From NCBI GenBank assembly GCA_027660625.1, contig JAQDNC010000008.1, positions 39,873-103,872 on the forward strand: a DNA stretch of 64,000 bases, in the 5' to 3' direction. The translations under genes were made by a program, and so were the position numbers. This document shows, one piece after another, positions 46,939-55,660 of this stretch; within the stretch, counting starts at the first letter, position 1, and every line of letters starts with the position of its first letter. This stretch comes from Coriobacteriaceae bacterium AM100-PB1-1D-6A. Lineage in GTDB: Bacteria; Actinomycetota; Coriobacteriia; Coriobacteriales; Coriobacteriaceae. Below the pieces are notes generated by a model. The model worked only from the letters and a program-made list of their open reading frames with translations. It ran no database searches and had not been told where the DNA came from.

Positions 46939-49900
46939 TCAGCGACGTTTTGACGCCAGCTTTAGATGGGCAAACCAGATTGCCGCGGCGCCGGAGGTCA
47001 CGAAGGCGGTGAGGCAGGCGGCAATGGGAAGGGAGCCCGTTGCCGGTAAATCTTGCGGCATGGCGCATCGCTGGATGACGCGATCCTCGTCATGTGATTC
47101 AAGGTTGCTACCGCCGCCATTGCGACAGAGGTCAACGCGAGCGCTGTTGGCGAGTGCGGTCTGAGGCGTGTAAGACGACGCGGCCTGCATATGGATGACG
47201 GCACCGTGAATATCCGAGTCAAGGACGGCGCTCACATCATCAAGGTCGTCATGCTCGTCTTTGAGGTCCTCGCGGGTCCAAGATTCTGCAGCGCCTCTTG
47301 TCGTGAAGTCGGCCGATACGACCCCGTACTCAAGACGAATGCCCGTGACGGCGGTATCGTCCAAAAGAGCGAGCTCTTTTGCCTCGAGGGTGACCGACTC
47401 CGTTGTTGGGATATCGGCTTTCCAAAGATGCCAATCGCCGTAATCGACCATGCGCAAATCGTCACCTAGGAGCTTTTTGACCTCGTCCGTTTCGAGCCAG
47501 GGGTTGTCATGCCCGTCGCTGAGCGTTGCATTGGTCTGTTCGCCCGTATCGATACTTCCCACTGGAGACGTTCGATACCACACGTTGCAAAGACCGTCGA
47601 TGTCCCCGGTCGCGACAGGGGTTTCGATGGCGATGAGTTTGGCAGTGCCTTCCTTGGCGCATTCGAGATCGTCAGTGATGGTGAATTCATCAACCCAGGT
47701 ATTCGACTCATTTTTAGCATCGAGCGTATAAGAGAAGGAGCCGTCCGCATCGGATTGTGCCACGGCTCGGTTTTTGCCATCGCCGTTGGCGACGAGACCC
47801 TTACCGATAGGGCGGGCGATCTCTTGCCGCTTGTCGACTTTGCCCTCGATCTCGATGGGTGCGTCCTTCATGGCTACCGTCTGCACTTCTCCTGTGGCCT
47901 TAATTTCAAACGTCATGTCTTCGGCAAGGTCGTAAGTGCGCGGGGGCATCACTTCGCGCAGGGTGTAGGTGCCGGGCAAAAGATGCTCGATGCGATGCGG
48001 TTTGTCAGAGGAGGTCCAAGCGTCTATTTCGGTTCCGTCGGCACCGTGGAGGGAGAGCCGGGCGCCATCTACTTCTTGTTTGCCGGTCAAATCGACTTTG
48101 GAGATGTCGATTTTGGTGTAGTCGTTAGAAACGTCGAGGTGCGCATCGATCACGGGTGTTTCCTGACCGGCATACGACAGCTCGACGGTGTGGACGCTTT
48201 GGTCGAGCAGGTAACCTTCGGGTGCCTGCACCTCGATTACCTCATAGGTGGCGGTTCCGCACCCCAGCGAAAGATGATTTGCGCACGCAAATCCCCGTTC
48301 GTCGGTCGTGATGGTGGCGACAGTCTCGCCGTCCAGGGCAGCAATGCTGCCGTCGGGGCGCACGATATCGCCCACGGCACGGATATCAAAAACAGCACCG
48401 GCAAGGGCGCGCCCACCTACGGCATCGTTCTTGACGATCTCGATGCTTCCTGTTGCCGCGTCGTCGTAAAACGAGGCGACCGCGACGGGCGTTAAGTTCA
48501 TGTCGGCGGGAATCGTTATCTCCAGATCTTCATCAACAAGATACGGTTCCTTGGCGGAAGTCTCTCGTATGTAATACGTGCCCGGGTTAAGCGATTCGGG
48601 CAGGGTGACGGTACCGGTTTCATCGGTCGCAAAGGTATTCATAACGGTATGGGCGGGATGCCAGGATGTTTGCGAGATGGGCTCACGGTCGCCATTGAGC
48701 AACTGAAAGGTGAACCCGGCACGTGGTACAGCGTTGCCGGTCTGAGCATCGCGCTTCACGATTTGAAGATGTGTCGACAGGGCGTGGTTGTCTACGATGT
48801 ACTGAAGCTCTGCGCCGTCCGTGATCTGCTCTGCCGTGATAGTCCATTCCCCTGCCTGCTTAAAGCCGTCGGGCACAGTGTCGACAACCTCACGAATGGT
48901 GTAGCCGGCACGGTCATACGGTATGGTTCCGCTGACGCCATCGGGGCGCTTTCCTGCGCCAAACCATGCTCCAGCCTGGTCTTTGGTCGATGCGAAACCG
49001 TAGATATTGGTGGTCAGCGTTCCAACAACTTGCTGCGAAGTGTTGCTTACCACTTCAAAGACCACGCTTTCCGCCGGCTGCTCTACACCAGATTCGTCAC
49101 TATTACCGCAGTCCTTGAACTTTGAAATTTCGAGGTCAAAAGCGATGGGGATGTTGGGGATGCGGCGCTCGAGCTCAACGACGCCCGCGTCTCCGAGCTG
49201 ATCGGCATCGATGGTGTAGCTCCAGGTTTCATCGGAGGGCAGATAGCCCTCGGGAGCTCTTGACTCATAGATGGTAAAGGTGCCCAGGGGGATGTCGGTA
49301 AGTGTTGCCCGGCCGTCCTCATCCGTCGTGAGGGTGTGCGACCAGCCCGGGGTAGACTGTGAGACGCAGGTGAACTCAGCGCCGGCAAGTGACGCGCCGA
49401 CTTGAGGACCTGCCCCTGTCGCGGCATCGACCTTTGCGATGCGCAGGGTAATGGTACCGGGCTGCTCATCGATGACGACATTCCCGCCGTCATTGCCGGT
49501 GGAAAAGGCGATGCGGTCACTCCTGGGGATATAACCCGCTGGAGCTTTGGTTTCGACCAGATAATATGCCGTATTGGGCAAAAGTGTCGCCTGTGCGCGA
49601 CCGCTGCTGTCCATCTGGATGCTGCCGACACGCTTGTCGCCGGCGCTCTCATAGATGTCGAACCTCGCTCCGTCGAGCCTGTAGGTATCGTTTTCGCTCG
49701 TGATGGCGGCGTTGGCTGACTGTTTTTGGAAGGATGCGGAGACGGCCGGGAGCACGTAGAGCATGTCTTGACGCTTGCTGCCGCCCGACACAGTTCCCAA
49801 ATAGCGCCGTGCGCGATGCGGTGCGGCTTTAATGCTTCCCGATTTGGCGCTGTCGTGGAGCCAGCGCGCTGCGGCAACGACCTCATTGTCGCCGGAAAAG

Positions 49901-50370
49901 TTTCCGCTCTTTGTGACGCCCTGGGCGGTTGTATATGAGAATGATCCGTCGGTATGGGTGGTGCCGTTGAGCATCCAGACGGCAAGTTGGGTTGCGGCGC
50001 GCGCTCGATCGGGGGACAGGTTATGCCCGCCAAAGGATGTGGCGGTGGGGTAGCCATGGCAGATGATGGCCGCGAATTCGTCTTCGAGCCATACCCAGCC
50101 CTGATTGTAGGTGAGCCAGGGTCCGCCCGGTGTGCTGGGGCCAAATCGGTCCTGGTTCATACAATAGGCAGTCGAAGAATCCTGTGCCTCGTATTTGCCA
50201 ACTCCAAAAGGACCGCATTCATTGCTGATAGTGCGGAATCCGAGCGATTCGTAACCGTCGACGGCGAGCGCGGCATCCGGTGTCATGCAGCCTAAAAGTA
50301 AAAAGAGGACTAGGAGCAGCGATCCTGCTGTGATTGCGCTGTGGACAGAGTGCGTGGGTGCGTTGGACAT
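46939..50370 (-). CDS. LPXTG-anchored adhesin with thioester domain and Cna-B repeats
   Basis: 1143 residues. Signal peptide (about 12-36); an N-terminal thioester domain with Cys70 (AYCMNQ) and TQLAVW at 127-132, whose Gln should form the reactive thioester; then several Cna-B/SpaA-like prealbumin repeats (GARFDIYES, GAVFDIRAVGD and similar starts), often with Lys-Asn/Glu isopeptide signatures; then a larger C-terminal domain; the sorting signal LPATG at 1108, a hydrophobic helix and a basic tail. Thioester domains bond covalently to host proteins. ATG 50370 follows AAGGAG. No sortase or pilin partner lies in this window. Confidence 0.88.
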   Translation of the reverse strand: MSNAPTHSVHSAITAGSLLLVLFLLLGCMTPDAALAVDGYESLGFRTISNECGPFGVGKYEAQDSSTAYCMNQDRFGPSTPGGPWLTYNQGWVWLEDEFAAIICHGYPTATSFGGHNLSPDRARAATQLAVWMLNGTTHTDGSFSYTTAQGVTKSGNFSGDNEVVAAARWLHDSAKSGSIKAAPHRARRYLGTVSGGSKRQDMLYVLPAVSASFQKQSANAAITSENDTYRLDGARFDIYESAGDKRVGSIQMDSSGRAQATLLPNTAYYLVETKAPAGYIPRSDRIAFSTGNDGGNVVIDEQPGTITLRIAKVDAATGAGPQVGASLAGAEFTCVSQSTPGWSHTLTTDEDGRATLTDIPLGTFTIYESRAPEGYLPSDETWSYTIDADQLGDAGVVELERRIPNIPIAFDLEISKFKDCGNSDESGVEQPAESVVFEVVSNTSQQVVGTLTTNIYGFASTKDQAGAWFGAGKRPDGVSGTIPYDRAGYTIREVVDTVPDGFKQAGEWTITAEQITDGAELQYIVDNHALSTHLQIVKRDAQTGNAVPRAGFTFQLLNGDREPISQTSWHPAHTVMNTFATDETGTVTLPESLNPGTYYIRETSAKEPYLVDEDLEITIPADMNLTPVAVASFYDDAATGSIEIVKNDAVGGRALAGAVFDIRAVGDIVRPDGSIAALDGETVATITTDERGFACANHLSLGCGTATYEVIEVQAPEGYLLDQSVHTVELSYAGQETPVIDAHLDVSNDYTKIDISKVDLTGKQEVDGARLSLHGADGTEIDAWTSSDKPHRIEHLLPGTYTLREVMPPRTYDLAEDMTFEIKATGEVQTVAMKDAPIEIEGKVDKRQEIARPIGKGLVANGDGKNRAVAQSDADGSFSYTLDAKNESNTWVDEFTITDDLECAKEGTAKLIAIETPVATGDIDGLCNVWYRTSPVGSIDTGEQTNATLSDGHDNPWLETDEVKKLLGDDLRMVDYGDWHLWKADIPTTESVTLEAKELALLDDTAVTGIRLEYGVVSADFTTRGAAESWTREDLKDEHDDLDDVSAVLDSDIHGAVIHMQAASSYTPQTALANSARVDLCRNGGGSNLESHDEDRVIQRCAMPQDLPATGSLPIAACLTAFVTSGAAAIWFAHLKLASKRR

Positions 50371-50624
50371 GGCTGCTCCTTATCCCTCGTGCGCCGCACG
50401 GGGAGGCCGCGGCGCGTAGGATGAGGCTATCCCCAAGGTTCATGCGGGTAAGTACCGGAACCTGACCAAATGCTTGCCCGATATCTGACAAATGGCGCCT
50501 ATGAAAGATAATGGAATAAATCTGCAGGTAGACAACGGTAAATAGAAGAACGTACAGGTCCCTATCTTCACAATTGGCCTGTTTTTAGGACGATTCTCCA
50601 CAGCTAAAACAAGCATCGTCACCC
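50371..50624. other. Gap between the adhesin gene and tRNA-Gly
   Basis: About 250 bp free of supportable genes. It must hold the adhesin promoter on the minus strand; I cannot place it. AT-rich stretches at 50500-50560 are the most likely site. Confidence 0.3.
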
Positions 50625-50654
50625 TTGTATCGAACAAGACAACCGCGTTATACT
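50625..50654 (+). promoter_or_regulatory. Promoter of tRNA-Gly
   Basis: TTGTAT and TATACT 18 bp apart, ending 13 bp before the tRNA. Confidence 0.7.
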
Positions 50655-50667
50655 ATCCTCCACATAT

Positions 50668-50742
50668 GCGGGCATCGCCAAGTGGTAAGGCATCAGCTTC
50701 CCAAGCTGACACTCGCGGGTTCGAGTCCCGTTGCCCGCTCCA
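50668..50742 (+). tRNA. tRNA-Gly (anticodon CCC), CCA encoded
   Basis: Acceptor GCGGGCA/TGCCCGC, anticodon loop TTCCCAA, T-loop TTCGAGT, discriminator T, genomic CCA. Its last 18 bases recur at 50916-50933 and, in a worn form, at 51046-51063. Confidence 0.96.
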
Positions 50743-50753
50743 GTTAAAAGCAC

Positions 50754-50785
50754 AAGCACGGCACCATTACGGTGCCGTGCTTTTT
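50754..50785 (+). terminator. Terminator of tRNA-Gly
   Basis: Stem AAGCACGGCACC / GGTGCCGTGCTT with a 5-nt loop and TTTTT. Confidence 0.9.
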
Positions 50786-50797
50786 CAATAAAGTGCC

Positions 50798-50933
50798 GGG
50801 ACTCGAACCCGCCAGGGTGTGAGCGTAAAGCAAACGCGAAGCGTTTGTAGCGAGCAGGCGAAGGCGCCGGCAGGCGCCTAAAGCCGGTGCGTATTTGCGA
50901 AGCAAATACGCGGACGTCCCGTTGCCCGCTCCA
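50798..50933 (+). repeat. Palindrome array with tRNA-Gly end copies
   Basis: Starts with GGGACTCGAACCCGC (50798-50812), a perfect reverse complement of the tRNA-Gly T-arm (50715-50729). Then come GC-rich inverted repeats: AAACGC/GCGTTT, GGCGCC/AGGCGCC types and GCGTATTTGC/GCAAATACGC. It ends with GTCCCGTTGCCCGCTCCA (50916-50933), identical to the last 18 bases of the tRNA. No reading frame. Best example in this window of the tRNA-linked element. Confidence 0.75.
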
Positions 50934-51063
50934 CCGGGCACGGGAGACATGGGGACGGCCAATTCAACAAAGTTTCCCCCGCGGCTTCGTGAGGCCGAGG
51001 GGCTCGCCTGAAGCCGGTGCGTATTTGCTTCGCAAATACGCGGACGTCCTCATGACCGCTCCA
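50934..51063 (+). repeat. Second, worn unit of the tRNA-Gly tail element
   Basis: Repeats GAAGCCGGTGCGTATTTGC and the same 10-bp palindrome (with a TTC instead of GAA loop) as in the first unit, and ends with GTCCTCATGACCGCTCCA (51046-51063), which matches the tRNA-Gly end at 14 of 18 bases. Then purB begins about 100 bp further on. Confidence 0.65.
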
Positions 51064-51165
51064 TCTGCAACATGTTAGGTTGATGCCCGTTGCTCATACG
51101 GGCGCCTGCGCACGGTACAATAGTCGAGTTACGACCAACGTGCCAATAACCAAAAAGGAGCCGCT

Positions 51166-52512
51166 ATGATCGATCGCTATACCCGCCCGGAGATGGGACA
51201 CATCTTCTCCCTCGAGAACAAGTACGCCATTTGGCAGGAGATCGAGGTCCTGGCCTGCGAGGCCCAGGCGGAGCTCGGCAAGATCGGTATTTCCAAAGAC
51301 GAGGCCCAATGGATCCGCGACCATGCCAACTTTGAGAAGGCAAAGGTCGACGAGATCGAGGAAGTCACGCGCCACGATGTCATCGCCTTCCTGACCAACA
51401 TGAAGGAGTACATCGACGCCGATGTTCCGGAGGGCGAGCCCAAGCCTAGCCGCTGGGTTCACTATGGTATGACCAGCTCCGACCTGGGTGATACGGCTCT
51501 GTGCTATCAGCTTACTCAGGCCTGTGACCTGATTATCGAGGACGTCAAGAAGCTCGGCGTGATCTGCAAGCGCCGCGCTTTCGAAGAGCGCAATACGCTC
51601 TGCGCCGGCCGTACTCACGGCATCCATGCCGAGCCGATGACCTTCGGTATGAAGTTTGGCTCTTGGGCCTGGGAGCTCAAGCGCGATCTCGATCGTCTTG
51701 AGGACGCTCGCAAGAACGTTGCCTTCGGTGCCATCTCCGGTGCCGTCGGCACCTACAGCTCCATCGAGCCGTTCGTCGAGGAGTACGTCTGCGAGCACTT
51801 GGGCCTGGTTCACGATCCGCTGTCCACGCAGGTCATCAGCCGCGATCACCACGCCTACCTCGCCGGCGTGCTTGCCACTACAGCGGCCACCTGCGAGCGC
51901 ATCGCGACCGAGGTCCGCAACCTGCAGAAGACCGATACGCTCGAGGCCGAAGAGCCCTTCCGCAAGGGACAAAAGGGCAGCTCCGCTATGCCGCACAAGC
52001 GCAACCCCATCACCATGGAGAAGGTTTGCGGCCTGTCGCGCGTCGTGAAGGCCAACGCGCAGGTTGCCTTCGACAACGTCGCCCTGTGGCACGAGCGTGA
52101 CATTTCACACTCCTCCGCCGAGCGTGTCGCCCAGGCTGATAGCTTCATTGCGCTCGACCACATGTTCCAGTGCCTCATCCGCGTTATCGACGGCCTGCAG
52201 CTGTATCCCGCCCGCATGATGGCCAACCTCAACAAGACCCGCGGCCTCATCTTTTCCTCCAAGGTGCTGCTCGCCCTCGTCGACACGGGCATCACCCGCG
52301 AGGACGCCTACGCTATCGTGCAGGAAAACGCCATGGCCACCTGGCACGAAGTGCAGGATTGTGTTTCCGGTCCCACCTTTAAGGAGCGTCTCGAGGCCGA
52401 TCCGCGCTGCACCGTCAGCCAGGAGAAGCTCGACGAGATCTTTGATCCGTGGGACTTCCTCACCCGCATCGACACGGTCTTCGATCGCCTGGAGCAGGTG
52501 AGCTTCGAGTAG
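51166..52512 (+). CDS. purB: Adenylosuccinate lyase
   Basis: Splits adenylosuccinate to AMP and fumarate, and SAICAR to AICAR, so it serves both ends of purine synthesis with purA and purC here. The family signature SSAMPHKRNP is near residues 272-281; HYGMTSSDLGDTA and the TH pair (GRTHGIHA) also match. 448 residues. ATG 51166 follows AAAAAGGAG. Terminator at 52556. Confidence 0.97.
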   Translation: MIDRYTRPEMGHIFSLENKYAIWQEIEVLACEAQAELGKIGISKDEAQWIRDHANFEKAKVDEIEEVTRHDVIAFLTNMKEYIDADVPEGEPKPSRWVHYGMTSSDLGDTALCYQLTQACDLIIEDVKKLGVICKRRAFEERNTLCAGRTHGIHAEPMTFGMKFGSWAWELKRDLDRLEDARKNVAFGAISGAVGTYSSIEPFVEEYVCEHLGLVHDPLSTQVISRDHHAYLAGVLATTAATCERIATEVRNLQKTDTLEAEEPFRKGQKGSSAMPHKRNPITMEKVCGLSRVVKANAQVAFDNVALWHERDISHSSAERVAQADSFIALDHMFQCLIRVIDGLQLYPARMMANLNKTRGLIFSSKVLLALVDTGITREDAYAIVQENAMATWHEVQDCVSGPTFKERLEADPRCTVSQEKLDEIFDPWDFLTRIDTVFDRLEQVSFE

Positions 52513-52555
52513 GGTTAACCTAATTCGGCTGTTTGCGGATGCATTCCAACCTTTG

Positions 52556-52590
52556 GCGCCTTGCCCATCTTGGGTGAGGCGCTTTTTTAT
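52556..52590 (+). terminator. Terminator of purB
   Basis: Stem GCGCCTTGCCCA / TGGGTGAGGCGC with a 3-nt loop, then TTTTTT. Confidence 0.9.
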
Positions 52591-52650
52591 CGCCGCATCA
52601 GCCCCGGGTATACAATGAAATCCGACTGCTGTTTCGATGAAGGGAGGCTT

Positions 52651-53487
52651 GTGCCCGGACGTATCAAGCGAGCCGCCATCGTCTCGTTTGCGCTCATGCT
52701 CCTTGTTGCCGCCTGTGTGGCCGCCCTGACGTATACCGTTCGAAGCAGTTCTTCCTCCTCGAATGAAGCCGACAAAGATCTCCCGGTACTCAAAATCGGC
52801 GTTACGGATAACGACCCCTATGTGTATGTCGATACCACGGGCGATTACGCCGGTATCGATATCGACATCGCCCGCGAGGCGTGTGAGCGTGCGGGGCTCA
52901 AGCCACAGTTTATCGATATTGACTGGAACGATCGCGACCGGCTGCTCGAAAACGGTGATATCGATTGCCTGTGGTGTGATTATTCTCCCTGTTATCGCGA
53001 GGATAAGTATTACTGGACCGAGCCGTATCTAACCGTGACGGTCTCGGTTGCCGCCAAGAAAACGAGTGGCATCAAGTCCTTGGCGCATCTCGATGGAAGC
53101 AAGACCATCGCGGTAATTGCGGGCTCGGTGAGTGAACGCCGATTGCTCGCAGGGGATCTGGAAATCTCGCCGAACGTGCAAATCAAATCGTATGGTTCTG
53201 CCGAACTCTGCAAAGCCGCCCTCGCCAAAGGGTATGTCGACTGTTGGATGGCGGACGTTCAGCCGCTTGACCGACTTGTCGCCCGGTATCCCGGCCTTTA
53301 CCGCGTGTTCGCTGACAACGTTATGACGGTTGATCTGGGCGTCGCGTTTGATGACGGCTATGAAGGACCGATCGTAAAGGATCTCAATACCGCATTGTTT
53401 GCCATGGACCGAGATGGCACGATTGACCGTATTGTGGGCAATTACAAGACAGGAGCGACGACGGGCGGGCAAGGAGCAAATCCATGA
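52651..53487 (+). CDS. Family 3 solute-binding-like protein, membrane-anchored
   Basis: 278 residues. A hydrophobic segment at about 8-28 anchors it (a VAAC lipobox-like site is possible), then a Ser-rich stretch, then a bilobed binding domain of the family 3 kind (LKIGVTDNDPYVYVD; GIDIDIAREACERAGL; WTEPYLTVTVSVAAKK; KTIAVIAGS). Such proteins bind amino acids or similar small molecules. No transport permease is near; instead its stop overlaps the start of a GGDEF gene (ATGA). I start at GTG 52651 after GGGAGG; longer open frames run upstream over the terminator and are unlikely. Confidence 0.82.
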   Translation: MPGRIKRAAIVSFALMLLVAACVAALTYTVRSSSSSSNEADKDLPVLKIGVTDNDPYVYVDTTGDYAGIDIDIAREACERAGLKPQFIDIDWNDRDRLLENGDIDCLWCDYSPCYREDKYYWTEPYLTVTVSVAAKKTSGIKSLAHLDGSKTIAVIAGSVSERRLLAGDLEISPNVQIKSYGSAELCKAALAKGYVDCWMADVQPLDRLVARYPGLYRVFADNVMTVDLGVAFDDGYEGPIVKDLNTALFAMDRDGTIDRIVGNYKTGATTGGQGANP

Positions 53488-55283
53488 CAAATGATGAGCA
53501 CCGCTTGCGTCGAAAGACTCTGACCGTCATAGCTGTCGGCGTTATTGTCAGCGCTGTCTTGTTAGGCCTGTTGTATACGGTTGGAACCCATCGCTGCCTC
53601 GAAAAAACGCTTGGGTTTGGCCAAGAAACCATGGCGTTTTTGGAAAACGCTTGCGAAAAATATGACCGCTACGAACAGGGGAGAAAAACCGAAGAGACGC
53701 ACGATTTGCTCGCCGCGATCGAATCGTTTGCGACGTTCCTGTCCTCTGATCGCGTTGAGGTTAACGACGATCTTATCGAGCAATTTGTCCATGCCGAGAA
53801 CCTTTCGGGGCTGATGGTCATGGACTCCGATGGCCATATGGCTGCCCACTACGACATCGATGGTCGCGATCCGCTCATGTTGTGGCGAGAGGAGCTGGCC
53901 TGTGCGCCGGTCGCATCGATGTATCAAGGTTCCAAAGTGACCTACTCAACTGTCGTCGAGCGCCGTGGTGTCGTTTTTGCCGTCTGCGCTATCCCGTATG
54001 GCGACGGCGTTGCCTTGGCATACCGCTCATTTGTTTCCGATCCAGCGGACGACTATTCATATGCCATAGCCGACGTGCTTTCGAACAGCACCTTCCACCA
54101 GGGCCCCACGGTGCTTGTTATGGAGGATGCGGAGATTGTCTCATCCAACAGCGCCGATGCTGACGTGTCGCTCGCCCGATTCCTCACCAGCGCAGGGGTT
54201 GAGTGGAAAGACGATGGCCTAACGCGCATCGAATATCGAGGAGACAAATGGTACGCGGTGCGTGCGGCATACAAGGACTACCGCCTGTTTGCGCTGTATC
54301 CCAAATCTGAGGTCATGTCTGGCAGGATCACATTTGTCGCCGCTGGCGTCTTGGTGTGCCTTGCGTTTTGGGTCGTGGTACTGTTGGCTCGAAATATCGT
54401 TGATCGCCGCAATTTGGTCGAAAAGGATAAACAGCTCGGCATTATCAATGCCATAAGCGCCATCTACGATTCGACCTTCCTTTTGCATCTCGACACCCTC
54501 GAGATCGAGGGAATCAATATGTCGCCGACGATAGCGAAGATATTTGCCGAGCACAGCGAGGCATATGACTTTATGGACACGGTCTGCCGGGATGTCGTGA
54601 GCCCCGAAAGCCGCGAAGCGGTTGTGGGACTCGTAGATATAAGTACGCTTCGCGAACGTATGGAGGGCGTACCGTACTTGGCTGCCGAGGTGCGAGATTG
54701 TCGAGGCGCTTGGTACTCGCTACAGGTTGTCCCCCAGCATCGCGATGAGCAAGGCCGGCTGGAGTCGGTCGTCGTGGCGACGCACAACATATCGATGGTC
54801 AAACATGCCGAGGAGCTGACATACCAAGACAAACTGACGGGGCTTCGCAACCGCAACTACCTTGAATCGCGCGGAGATAGCCTGGTAAACGAGGGCTTGC
54901 CCGTGAGCGTGATTATGTTGGACTGCAATTATCTCAAGCGGACCAACGATATCTACGGTCACGAGATGGGGGATGAACTGCTGCGACGGACGGCGTCCGT
55001 GCTGCGGCGGGTGGCTGGTGCGGATTACCTGCCGATGCGCGTTGGCGGCGACGAGTTTTTGCTGGTTTGCCCCCATACTGACAACGAGTCTGCGCTCGGG
55101 CTGGAACAGGATCTTCGTCTCGGTCTTGCCGCGGTAAGCGATGAGGCACTGACGGTCAGCGCATCGATTGGCGTGGCGACCGTCGAGACGGCTGGAAATA
55201 CGCTGGCCGATGTATATCGTGTCGCCGACCACAATATGTATCGGGAGAAGCGCACAGTCCACGCACGGGGTACGGGCTGCTAA
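53484..55283 (+). CDS. Membrane-bound GGDEF diguanylate cyclase
   Basis: 599 residues. One helix near 12-30, an extracellular sensor of about 250 residues, a second helix near 283-305, a PAS-like region (about 320-440) and a GGDEF domain from about 450 (DKLTGLRNRNYLES; LDCNYLKRTNDIYGHEMGDELL), with GGDEF intact at 521-525. The usual RxxD inhibition site at the right spacing is not seen. It should make cyclic di-GMP in response to an outside signal. It is coupled to the binding protein upstream, which may pass the ligand signal to its sensor domain. Confidence 0.88.
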   Translation: MTNDEHRLRRKTLTVIAVGVIVSAVLLGLLYTVGTHRCLEKTLGFGQETMAFLENACEKYDRYEQGRKTEETHDLLAAIESFATFLSSDRVEVNDDLIEQFVHAENLSGLMVMDSDGHMAAHYDIDGRDPLMLWREELACAPVASMYQGSKVTYSTVVERRGVVFAVCAIPYGDGVALAYRSFVSDPADDYSYAIADVLSNSTFHQGPTVLVMEDAEIVSSNSADADVSLARFLTSAGVEWKDDGLTRIEYRGDKWYAVRAAYKDYRLFALYPKSEVMSGRITFVAAGVLVCLAFWVVVLLARNIVDRRNLVEKDKQLGIINAISAIYDSTFLLHLDTLEIEGINMSPTIAKIFAEHSEAYDFMDTVCRDVVSPESREAVVGLVDISTLRERMEGVPYLAAEVRDCRGAWYSLQVVPQHRDEQGRLESVVVATHNISMVKHAEELTYQDKLTGLRNRNYLESRGDSLVNEGLPVSVIMLDCNYLKRTNDIYGHEMGDELLRRTASVLRRVAGADYLPMRVGGDEFLLVCPHTDNESALGLEQDLRLGLAAVSDEALTVSASIGVATVETAGNTLADVYRVADHNMYREKRTVHARGTGC

Positions 55284-55396
55284 TCTTGCCCCCACTAATC
55301 TATGCATCGTAGGATGTTGAATCGGTGCTTACGATAATAAGTCGGGCCAGGCGGGGATAATAGACGTCTGAAATTTCTTTCTGAGAGGGGATCTCA

Positions 55397-55660
55397 ATGA
55401 TTAGTTTTGACTACAAGCCTCAGGGTGTATGCTCTCGCAATATCCACCTCAATCTTTCCGATGACGGCAGCAAAGTGCTGGGCGTCGAGTTTACCGGCGG
55501 CTGCGACGGCAATCTCAAGGCTATCTCCAAGCTGGTTGAGGGTGCTCCTGCCGATCGCGTAATCGAGGTTCTCGCCGGTAATACCTGCGGTATGAAAAAG
55601 ACCTCCTGCGCCGACCAGCTTACCCGCGCTATCGAGGCCGCTCGCGCCGAGATCGCCTAA
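55397..55660 (+). CDS. TSCPD-domain protein
   Basis: 87 residues of the TSCPD type: three cysteines in GVCSRNI, GGCDGNL and NTCGMKKTSCADQLT. The domain occurs at the end of some ribonucleotide reductases and as this small stand-alone protein, whose job is not known. Starts at ATG 55397 with GAGAGGGG upstream. Its stop codon overlaps the ATG of the next gene (TAATG). Confidence 0.85.
   Translation: MISFDYKPQGVCSRNIHLNLSDDGSKVLGVEFTGGCDGNLKAISKLVEGAPADRVIEVLAGNTCGMKKTSCADQLTRAIEAARAEIA

Noticed and set aside
50798..50812. Possible extra minus-strand tRNA suggested by GGGACTCGAACCCGC
   Set aside because: Only the T-arm is present; no D-arm, anticodon arm or acceptor can be folded. Treated as part of the tail element.
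51090..51121. purB promoter TTGCTC ... TACAAT
   Set aside because: The spacing is about 20 bp and the -35 is poor, so I list no promoter feature.
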